This document shows, one piece after another, positions 57,376 to 64,000 of a stretch of DNA of 64,000 bases (positions within the stretch are counted from its first letter, which is position 1; the number at the start of each line of letters is the position of its first letter). The stretch is from contig OZ007513.1 of assembly GCA_963931865.1 (NCBI GenBank), forward strand, positions 12,177,467-12,241,466. Direction: 5' to 3'. The notes beneath the pieces were generated by a model. The model was not told the origin of the DNA, did not search any database, and was given only the letters and a program-made list of their open reading frames with translations. The position numbers and the translations under genes were made by a program. Origin of the DNA: Axinella damicornis. Taxonomy: Eukaryota > Porifera > Demospongiae > Axinellida > Axinellidae.

Positions 57376-57674
57376 TTATGTATCTATTTATGTATTGTAT
57401 ATAGTTTACACTCTAGTACCTGCTGCACACTTGAAACCCTCCCCAAATGGATGAACACGAATAGTATCCTCGGTAATACTGGAGTGTATATACAGAATCC
57501 GATTGGAGCTGACTGATTTCCCGGTAGCACTCCCTGCACAAGTAAGATGTGAGAATATCAATTGTAGGTAGTGAATACAGGCTATTTATCCACTTACCCT
57601 TGCTTCGCCAGACAGGTGTGAATTACGACTAATAAGGCACCGATTAAGGCCACCTTAGCAAGCTGAGTAGCCAT
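47232..57674 (-). CDS. Receptor tyrosine kinase with four SRCR domains
   Basis: Minus-strand gene. The signal peptide exon is 57674-57598. A cysteine-rich, EMI-like part follows (57533-57420, 57171-57076). Four SRCR domains are each split over two exons (55386 to 50609). Then come the stalk and TM exon (50080-49613), juxtamembrane exon (about 49424-49223) and kinase exons 49038-48955, 48888-48671, 48466-48354, 48168-48003, 47731-47589, 47337-47232 (TAG). All kinase junctions agree in phase. A complete catalytic domain and almost no C-terminal tail make it a standard active receptor kinase of the MET/AXL-like broad type; its ligand is unknown. The join between 57076 and 55386 is unresolved: phases 2 and 1 differ, so at least one exon is missing. 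A candidate starts at 56963. SRCR ectodomains on kinases are unusual outside early-branching animals. Confidence 0.87.
48453..48620. repeat. 28-bp minisatellite made of a duplicated splice acceptor, six copies
   Basis: Units start at 48453, 48481, 48509, 48537, 48565 and 48593. On the minus strand each reads CCCTCCTACAG|GTCTCATGTG, the 3' splice site and first bases of the kinase exon 48466-48354. Only the unit nearest the exon (48453-48480) keeps the frame. Confidence 0.92.
49613..50080 (-). CDS. Kinase gene: Ser/Thr/Pro stalk and transmembrane exon
   Basis: A 468-nt exon, phase 1-1. Its first two thirds are rich in Ser, Thr, Pro and Ala (for example [15 protein letters not shown]), typical of an O-glycosylated stalk. 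The TM segment follows ([18 protein letters not shown]), then basic KRKKRG. Two juxtamembrane tyrosines (RIYGSG, NGTYAG) are possible docking or regulatory sites. Confidence 0.87.
50081..50608. other. Intron with telomere-like triplet and a 49-bp duplication
   Basis: Near the acceptor of the TM exon lies TTAGGGTTAGGGTTAGGG (50092-50109). Farther on is a tandem duplication of about 49 bp (50459-50560, CAATGGTGCCATGTAGGCAG), with a third diverged copy near 50178. No exon was seen. Confidence 0.75.
50609..55386 (-). CDS. Kinase gene: four SRCR domains, eight exons
   Basis: SRCR1 55386-55219 and 54796-54632; SRCR2 54451-54284 and 53605-53441; SRCR3 52692-52525 and 51541-51368; SRCR4 51035-50874 and 50791-50609. 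All are phase 1-1, split at the same mid-domain site. Common motifs: [28 protein letters not shown], GTGx[26 protein letters not shown]1 and SRCR2 are close copies, and their second exons are about 95% identical. SRCR4 has [15 protein letters not shown] near its end. Extracellular; probably ligand-binding. Confidence 0.9.
53783..54057. repeat. 38-bp minisatellite in an SRCR intron
   Basis: About six to seven copies of a unit containing GCATGGGATGACAACGTCCT and GGTGGTGTAGATCACAT. It lies between the two exons of SRCR2 of the kinase gene. Confidence 0.88.
54925..55010. repeat. 22-bp minisatellite, four copies
   Basis: Unit GGCATGCTGGGGTATCCAGG with two extra bases, in the intron inside SRCR1 of the kinase gene. 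Confidence 0.88.
55749..56200. repeat. Purine-rich GGGA/GGAGGA minisatellite
   Basis: About 450 bp of almost pure G and A on the + strand. It is built from units with GGAGCTATGTGCAC or GGAGCAATGCACACT separators. Long open frames on both strands are artefacts. Such mirror-symmetric purine tracts can form triplex DNA. Confidence 0.9.
56494..56574. mobile_element. 81-bp foldback MITE, TAGCCTCGTTCCCAG family
   Basis: Palindrome with arms TAGCCTCGTTCCCAGGCC and its complement, and an inner CCCAGCTTTTGTTGCTTGCA shared with the element at 11984. No clear target duplication. Confidence 0.82.
57076..57674 (-). CDS. Kinase gene 5' exons: signal peptide and EMI-like cysteine segment
   Basis: ATG at 57674. 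[20 protein letters not shown] is a strong signal peptide with likely cleavage after CLA. The donor is GTAAGTG after 57598. Exon 57533-57420 continues [11 protein letters not shown] and [16 protein letters not shown]. Exon 57171-57076 gives [19 protein letters not shown]. The spacing C..C-x-x-x-W..C, a Y/R-rich stretch and then CC resembles an EMI domain, but this is a weak similarity. Phases (2, 2, 2) agree. This could be a separate small secreted gene, but its strand and position favour the 5' end of the kinase gene. Confidence 0.62.
57330..57400. repeat. TCTA tetranucleotide microsatellite
   Basis: (TCTA)n with a decayed tail, between the cysteine-segment exons of the kinase gene. Related GATA-type repeats are at about 57255-57330 and at about 363-470. 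Confidence 0.9.
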
Positions 57675-58297
57675 TAATAGTCGGCGAGTTTTGTTTGCAA
57701 GCGGACTAACAAATCACAGAGTATAAATAGTATGTGTGGTAGTACTTCACAGATTTGAAATGTGAAATGAAGCAGAGTGCGTGTGTAATGAAGCAGAGTG
57801 CATTGTTCATGTAGTCGATGGCAGATAGCGTCCCCCCCCCCCCCCCCCCCCCCCCTCCACTTAGTCTAGCTGCTAGACCATCCTTTCCCCCCACCCTGGA
57901 AATGAAGTAACGGAAACGGAAACTACCAGCAGGAAGTCACGGGCCCCCTGGGAATTCTGGAATACATGGAAGTGCTGGTGGGGCACCTTGAAGCAGAGGT
58001 ACTGTGTGAGATATGTGGAGTTGAACTGTTGCTTGTTGTACGATCCCTTGCTAGTTTAAAGGTACCGCTATGCCAATACATAATATAATTATGGCAATGA
58101 CCACAATGCCAGTATGATAATATTGGCACCATTGACGTCATGCAACAAACTAGTGACGTTATTGCATGAGTGCGGAGACTATACGTCATGAAAGGCACTG
58201 TGTGAAACATCAAAGGGTTGTACAAGTGCTGGAGTGACTGTATCGGATATACAGTGCCTACCCGCACTTTGATCCGCCCATGCAAAGTGGTATAAGT

Positions 58298-58515
58298 ATG
58301 TGCGTGTGTGTTTGTGTGTTGTGTGAGTGTATGTATGTGTGTATGTGCATGTGTGTGTGTGGTGTACGTACGTGTATGTGTTTGTGTGTGTGTGTGGGTG
58401 TGTGTGGGTGTGTGTGTGGTGTACGTATGTGTGTGTGTGTGGTGTGGTGTACGTACGTGTGTGTGTGTGGTGGGTGACGTACGTGTGTGTGTGTGGTGTG
58501 GTGTACATACGTGTA

Positions 58516-58556
<41 letters not shown>

Positions 58557-58576
58557 TGTACGTACGTGTACGTGTA

Positions 58577-58610
<34 letters not shown>

Positions 58611-58625
58611 GTGTACGTACGTGTA

Positions 58626-58662
<37 letters not shown>

Positions 58663-58725
58663 TGTACGTACATGTATGTGTGTGGTGTGGTGTACGTACG
58701 TGTATGTGCGTGCATGTGTGTGTGT
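58298..58725. repeat. TG/CA microsatellite, compound
   Basis: About 430 bp of (GT)n interrupted by regular GGTGTACGTACGTGTATG blocks, giving a higher-order repeat of about 60 bp. The Cys/Val and Thr/His frames across it are not genes. Confidence 0.95.
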
Positions 58726-59989
58726 TGCAACCAAACTTTACCTGAAAATCGTCTTTATCAATGACCCTGCTTTACACTTGCGGTTTGTTGAACGACACAC
58801 TCCAGGTAAACGTCAATCCCCTGGCTCATCAGATATGGATCCGATGGTAATTGGCACAGCACAGGCAGGGGCCAACTCCTGCAATGCTGTGGTAAGGGCC
58901 GTGGCACAATCGCTGCTGAGAGTTGCACGCCCAGAAACTTGATGAAACATTCCATAGCCATCTGTGAATAGTTTGTGCACGATACATGACATGAATTATA
59001 CCTTAGCTACAAGTTTCATACGCATCTGTTGATTGTCACACTATATAGACTACAGTGAATCTCATCAATCGTATTTAAACTCCCACTTCAAAACAAAAGA
59101 TATATTGCTCAGGGACTTACAGTTTCTTTTTATGGTTGTATGCATTACGTATATCTGAGTGCCTGATGAGCATTGCACCTAGCCAACAATCACAGGATAC
59201 ATGGCCCTGAAGCATTGACCAGTGGACTACCTGAGCAAACACTGCTACCCACGTGCACTCTGATCGGCATACACTAACTTCTGAAACCCTGCCTCTTGCT
59301 TCTGAAACTCTGTGGCGTAGCTATAGCTCAGTAGCTATGATAGAATGGTTCACCATGCATGTCTCACTCTATACCACACACCCTGCTGAGTAGCTACATT
59401 GTAGCTAGCTAGCTTCTCCTCAACCCAAACTGATGGTCAAATGTGGAACCAAGCGTCAGGATGACAGTTAAAGCTAGCTAGCTAGCTAGCTATTAGTATA
59501 TCCGTTTGAATTCTAGGCCGTGAACTGCATGCACAAGACTCAGACTTGAAGGTAGCTAGCTAGCTAGGCGGTTGCTTATCAGCTAGTTCTAGCTAAGTAT
59601 TATAGCGAGCTAGCCATATGCTAGAACTGACTCATGAAGTCTGGCAGTAGCCGCTTCATGCAAGAGCGAGGTCCAGACACCTGAAAGCTTCTCTACCCTA
59701 TCAGTATCATGCTCTGGTCGTATGCTCGTGGCTACGTAGCTAGCTAGCTAGCTAGCGGCTACTGGCCCGCAAAAGTGAAACTGAGCCAAGGCAATAGTTA
59801 GCACTGAGGGTTTAGCTAGCTAGCTATATGAGATGGGCATGCTGTAAGCTTACGTACTTGAGCTTTGGAAGGAGGGTGAGGGGGCCAATACTCCGGCTTT
59901 GAATGACACATGTAGCTGTTTCCAGAGCCGAGCTGTGTAGCTAGCGCTGTAAGGTCAACTGTCATGTTTCAGCCAGCTGAATTTGAAAC

Positions 59990-60412
59990 AATATTTGGCG
60001 GGAAGTCAAGTACAGGTGGCACGCGCATGCGCACCGGATACATCCGGTTTGGGCTTAAATACTGAATTTGTAGCAAGTTTTGGCGGGATGTCGGGATGGC
60101 ACACTCGCTAAGCACTTGCTTTACAGCCTGGGGGCTGAGTGTTCGTCTCCCCAATAACCGAGTACGAGTCTGGGCCACTCCGTACACACCGGTTCCTGAC
60201 TCCCCGCCTAGCAGCTTGAGTACGCCGGTTCCCATCTGACCACCGAAGCTAAAGAAAGGTGTTCTGGTTGAAAGCAGGTTGCCTCCTGTGATTCCAGTCA
60301 CCGGCGCCTATCCAGCGCTCCTGAGGCTTACACTTCGGTGTCTGACCTGTCACGGAGGGGTAGGTTGTTGCTAGGTTGTATTTTTTTTCTTTTTTTTTTT
60401 CCTTCATGGAGG
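59990..60412 (+). repeat. Candidate tRNA-derived SINE next to E2F- and NRF1-like sites
   Basis: TGGCACACTCG at about 60096 fits the Pol III A box, and TGTTCGTCTCC about 45 bp on fits a B box with one mismatch. The sequence ends in a long T-rich tail near 60380-60402. Just upstream lie two TTTGGCGGGA E2F-type sites (about 59994 and 60079) and a GCGCATGCGC NRF1-type palindrome (about 60022). It may be a SINE or a promoter for an unseen transcript. Confidence 0.4.
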
Positions 60413-61480
60413 GACCTGCTGGGCTTTCCTTTCATTATTAGTACCATCCAGGTTAGCTGATTGTTCTTTTTTTTATCCTTATAAAAGTGCCAAAAATATA
60501 TTTTAGTAAGCCATAATGACTGTCTTACTGTCCAAAACAGTGGCTACAAACTAGCTAGCTAGCTAAGTGTGCCTATACTAGCTAGCTACATAAATATTCT
60601 AAGGCAGCACTGATTTATGACTACTGGTATATCCCAAGTTGGTCAGTTCTCATGTGCCCCCTCCACCGTCTATAGAGGGGCATGTGGTTTATAAAGGGGG
60701 TGTCCCCCTCCGAGTTACATACCGTCTGATTATGAGCTATATAGCTAGACCCACTGCAGTTACATCACTTTTTCCGTGGAATTTCCGTATACTATCCAGA
60801 AGCTGCCATCATGGTGTACCGAAAATACATTGGCTTTATATGCAGTATATATCGATCAAACGTGTCCTGCGTCACTGGTAAGCGTTTATATAGCTTTAAT
60901 AGCCTACATAGCTATCACATGCATTCATAGCTATCACATGCATTTCAACCGATTCAACACATGCTATATAGAAGCATTGTTGGTGCATGATTGTGTTGAC
61001 CGAGATCGCCATAGAAGCTGCCATCTCCAAAATAGCCGCCATGTTGGTGCTCATTTCCGTATTCTCGAATTGATGACGTCAGCTGCAACGGGTCTATAGA
61101 TAGACAGCAGACACGGAATACGTTTCCCACTTGCATGAGTTAGTACGATTAGAGTTTCATGTATCGCCAATATCCTGACATACATCACAAGATGGTAGGT
61201 ACAATCATTGTGGTGAATAAGGAGCCCTTAGGCAGCAGTACTGAATGTGAAGAATTATTCCAGGTGTACAAATCAGGGGTTCGATAATGTATGCACTTTT
61301 GCAAACGTGACTGTGCGTACAGTCTATAGAGTGTAGATAAGGCACTGGGTGGTCCAATCAACAATCAATAGCAGCAGAATCAGGATGCTCTATGAAAATA
61401 CACTGAATGCAAAAGACGATTGTGTTGCGTCAAAAGGTTCTGTAGCAATAACGTAAAGTTTAGAGACAGTAAAAGTTCAC

Positions 61481-61547
61481 TTATAGAGTGTCGTTGCCTT
61501 CCTCATAAAGTGGGTTTTCCACCGTTCCAGCTCCATCCGAAGCAATC
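61481..61547 (-). CDS. Receptor gene 3: short tail exon with NPLY
   Basis: Enters in phase 2 and encodes a short tail with VENPLYEEGNDTL followed by TAA. The NPLY core is identical to that of receptor gene 1, although the rest of the tails differ, so the motif is under constraint. Confidence 0.83.
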
Positions 61548-64000
61548 CTATGGAAGAGCAACTTCAGCAGATGAATAGACAGTATAAGTATGTGGAGTCC
61601 CAATTAATATTATTAGGGAACACCATAATATTTGCAAGTTATCATGGACAGGTTTTAGATGGAAATATTATGGTTTGAAAATCGTGCCTACACAAACATC
61701 TAGAATTGTGTATAACACTAAGGAAATGTTGCTAGTGAAGCATCTAAGAATCTTCATGCCACAACAGCTAGTGCATAGGGAGAGCCCAAACTAACGTGAA
61801 GGTCTTCATCCTGGAGCTCTTCCACCGCAGTATGATCACGGCAGCCACAACGGCAATTATGATAACCAGAAGAAGGATACCACCAGCGATGCCAACGGTC
61901 CACAGGTTGGACGGACCAGCTGGGGATACGGATGACGTTACACAGTCTTCGTTGTCACACAGCATAGCTCCCTGTACAGGTAGGGTTTCTGTACCAAGTT
62001 GGACGCTACTTGTCTGTTCGGCCCACTGACCGACATCATCGGCTATGATGCCGCTGTCAACGTTATCCGTCCCAGTGACATCAGCTTGGAAGAGGACGGT
62101 AGTGAGATCTTGGGGATCGCACACCCATCTGCCATTGGTGATATGGTCTATGGTCACATCACAGCTGCATATAAACTTCAGGCTGGTTGCGAGCTGTTCA
62201 GTCAGATCTGCCATCTTCTCAGTGCCCTGATCACTCTATAACATGGATGATGAAATCAACCATAATCACTTCTTACGTACCAGTTTGATTTATGGCAAGC
62301 ATCACTAGCATGATGGAAGTAATGATAATCCTCATCTAACCCAAGTTAATTAGGATTATTTTAGTACAGATACCATTGCATACTTCATTGACAAGTGATC
62401 AAAAGCTAGTACCTGTCCTGTTCATGGAGTGGACGTTGCACCAGGAGATGGACCTCCCCACCTCCCCCACATCCACACACCTCCCACCTCCCCCACATCC
62501 ACACACTCTGTGATCATGTTGTCATATACAGGCTTGTTCCCAGGCCCAGGCTCTCCTAATATTCATGGTGTGATGAATACAATGTCGTAAAGATGGAAGA
62601 CAGCCCGGTCTAATTTATCAAGTGGGAAATGTCCTGGGCAGAGAACTTTTATGAGCATGGGCAACTGGAATTCAAAGGTTAATAGCTGGTGAGCAAAGAC
62701 CATACAGATCTGGACAAGGCCTCATAATGACATGCACTGATGCTTCTATTTTGTGGGGGCAAGGCCCCTATAATTGTAGTGTGTACTCCCCTCCCCCCCC
62801 CCTCCCTCCCCTCCCCCCCCCCTCCCTCCCCTCCCCCCCCCCCCCCCTCCCTCCCCTCCCCCCCAACTCCCCCCCTCCCCCCTTCCCCCCCTCCCCCCTC
62901 CCTCCCTCCCTCCCCCCATAAGTATGAGAGGATACGTAATAGCTGCTTACGATCCAAGTCTTGCAATTAGTAACACCAGAAAATGTAATCTGGAAGGATG
63001 TTGCAGTCACAGCTGCAGAAAAGATAGCAAAAAAGAAGATTGTTTCATTTTCAATCTCATTCTTCATTGGTTGCTTGTCCTAGCCTGCTATTCATTACTA
63101 GTTTATGCTCAGTGAAAGAATACTAGCACATCCCAGCTTAACAACGTACGTGGTTCAGACATGGGAGAAGGTGTCGCCACAGGTGCAGTGCGAGTACTGG
63201 ATACTACAGGGAAGGGATGAACAGTGAAACCAGCTACAACACATCAAATGAACTGATTGTATGGAATAGGTAGGCCAATACTCAGATGTCAGCGTTATAT
63301 TTGGCTAACTAAAACAGCACTACCAGCGAAACATAAAGCCTACCCGATGAACGGTGCTGTGCTGCTGAAGTAGAAACCGAGATAGTGGAAGCAGCAGAAG
63401 TTGTGGAGAGAGAAGAACCTGATACTTGCTGCATTGGTGTGCTGGTAGTTGTTGAGGCAGAAGCAGATATTGGCTCGATAAATGGGGATGAAGTTGTGGA
63501 GACAGAGGTAGATTGCACCAGTGGGGCTGTAGTTGTGGAGACAGAGGTAGATTGGACCAATGGGGCTGTAGTTGTGGAGACAGAGGTAGATTGGACCAAT
63601 GGGGATGTAGTTGTGGAGACAGAGGTAGATTGGACCAATGGGGCTGTAGTTGTGGAGACAGAGGTAGATTGGACCAATGGGGATGTAGTTGTGGAGACAG
63701 AGGTAGATTGGACCAATGGGGCTGTAGTTGTGGAGACAGAGGTAGATTGGACCAATGGGGCTGTAGTTGTGGAGACAGAGGTAGATTGGACCAATGGGGC
63801 TGTAGTTGTGGAGACAGAGGTAGATTGGACCAATGGGGCTGTAGTTGTGGAGACAGGGGTAGATTGGACCAATGGGGCTGTGGTTGTGGAGACAGAGGTA
63901 TATTGGACCAATGGGGCTGTGGTTGTGGAGACAGAGGTAGATTGGACCAATGGGGCTGTAGTTGTGGAGACAGAGGTAGATTCGACCAATGGGGCTGTGG
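61481..64000 (-). CDS. Receptor gene 3 (3' part): mucin-like stalk / juxtamembrane module / TM / NPLY tail
   Basis: Exons: beyond 64000 to 63344 (tandem-repeat stalk), 63203-63150, 63012-62951 (module exon A), 62235-61796 (module exon B and TM), 61547-61481 (tail, TAA). All junctions agree in phase (1, 1, 0, 2). The membrane module is the closest relative of that in receptor gene 1: EKMADLTEQLA, FICSCDVTIDHITNGRW, a matching IADDVGQWAE segment and the CDNEDC pair. TM: VGIAGGILLLVIIIAVVAAV. The ectodomain beyond the stalk lies outside the window and may resemble gene 1. Probably a surface recognition or adhesion receptor. Confidence 0.87.
61796..62235 (-). CDS. Receptor gene 3: juxtamembrane exon B and transmembrane helix
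   Basis: A 440-nt exon, phase 0 to 2, exactly the same length as exon B of receptor gene 1. Contains the conserved CSC, DHITNGRW and ADD segments, two late cysteines, a 23-residue hydrophobic helix and basic RWKSSRMK. The starting ATG-like EKMAD is internal, not a translation start. Confidence 0.87.
62430..62950. repeat. Low-complexity C-rich tract and ACCTCCCCCACATCC duplication in receptor gene 3
   Basis: 62795-62916 is almost pure C with CCT interruptions. At 62440-62515 an approximately 30-bp unit (CACCTCCCCCACATCCACAC) is duplicated. A MITE half (GTTCCCAGGCC) is near 62533-62545. Intronic. The G-rich complement could form quadruplexes. Proline- and glycine-rich frames here are artefacts. 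Confidence 0.85.
62951..63203 (-). CDS. Receptor gene 3: linker exon and juxtamembrane exon A
   Basis: 63203-63150 encodes VSSTRTAPVATPSPMSEP, a Pro/Ser/Thr linker. 63012-62951 encodes TATSFQITFSGVTNCKTWI, homologous to exon A of receptor genes 1 and 2 (shared F/V-Q-I, G-V and C-x-x-W-I). Confidence 0.82.
63344..64000 (-). CDS. Receptor gene 3: Ser/Thr-rich stalk with 39-bp coding repeats
   Basis: Thirteen near-identical 13-residue units (VQSTSVSTTTAPL) occupy about 63480-63990, and the array may continue off the edge. A less regular Ser/Thr segment follows and ends in phase 1 at 63344. Such repeats are heavily O-glycosylated in mucins and would hold the ectodomain away from the membrane. 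Copy number is probably polymorphic. Confidence 0.9.

Larger units (their letters stand above)
57675..61480. other. Intergenic region between the kinase gene and receptor gene 3
   Basis: It should contain the promoter of the kinase gene (left end) and the 3' flank of receptor gene 3 (right end). Seen: poly-C (57832-57855), a long TG microsatellite (58298-58725), scattered AGCT tetranucleotide runs (59410-59830 and 60549-60588), and a candidate SINE with E2F- and NRF1-like sites (59990-60410). No exon could be supported. Frames read in the TG tract are artefacts. Confidence 0.6.

Noticed and set aside
58280..58764. Long open frames on both strands rich in Cys/Val or Thr/His
   Set aside because: They are translations of a TG/CA microsatellite; all frames are open because the repeat lacks stops.
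62679..63067. Proline- and glycine-rich frames
   Set aside because: Products of the C-rich tract at 62795-62916. Only the exon at 63012-62951 has splice sites and homology.
1..64000. CRISPR arrays, operons, bacterial promoters, rRNA or tRNA genes
   Set aside because: None seen. Spliced genes exclude a prokaryotic reading, the tandem repeats lack unique spacers, and the only tRNA-like boxes (near 60.1 kb) look like a SINE.

Overview
The window is eukaryotic nuclear DNA. Genes are split into many short exons with GT-AG introns of mostly 100-800 bp, and the proteins encoded are metazoan types: glutamate-cysteine ligase, PINX1, a receptor tyrosine kinase, and large Ig/FN3/SRCR receptors. Extracellular domains of IgGFc-binding, SRCR, FN3 and Ig type on membrane receptors, a tyrosine kinase with an SRCR ectodomain, compact introns and many tiny foldback MITEs fit a marine invertebrate, most plausibly a demosponge. 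The organism is an inference; nothing in the window proves it.

Layout, left to right. 154-3122 (+) holds the last eight exons of the glutamate-cysteine ligase catalytic subunit gene. 3.1-4.5 kb is the gap between converging genes and carries a decayed fragment of an IgGFc-binding domain. 4515-26321 (-) is receptor gene 1: signal peptide, IgGFc-binding domain, SRCR, two Ig, 26 FN3 domains, a cysteine-containing juxtamembrane module, a TM helix and a tail with an NPLY motif. The exons chain in one frame to 10,662 nt, about 3,553 aa. 27271-32252 (-) is receptor gene 2, a tandem paralogue: IgGFc, SRCR, Ig, the same juxtamembrane module, TM, and a tail with two YxxV motifs. It has no FN3 domains, and its signal-peptide exon was not found. 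35026-44520 (-) is PINX1 (G-patch telomerase-inhibitor family), whose 7.6 kb central intron region is full of repeats. 45.3-47.05 kb is a decayed DNA transposon. 47232-57674 (-) is a receptor tyrosine kinase: signal peptide, EMI-like cysteine-rich segment, four SRCR domains, Ser/Thr-rich stalk, TM and a complete kinase domain. 57.7-61.5 kb is intergenic and repeat-rich. 61481-64000 (-) is the 3' part of receptor gene 3: a mucin-like tandem-repeat stalk, the same juxtamembrane module, TM and an NPLY tail. It continues off the right edge.

The main point of interest is the cluster itself. Three single-pass receptors share a two-exon juxtamembrane module with the same intron phases (1, 0, 2). They differ in their ectodomains, and their short tails carry phosphotyrosine-type docking motifs (NPLY twice, tandem YxxV once). 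They lie beside an SRCR receptor tyrosine kinase. This suggests a modular recognition and signalling family, possibly for immune or self/non-self recognition or adhesion; that function is inference. The intervening DNA holds several repeat families whose boundaries can be read directly, including foldback MITEs with perfect 9-bp target duplications, one of which sits exactly on a splice donor of receptor gene 1.

Exon boundaries were read by eye from splice consensus and phase agreement; single-base errors are possible.
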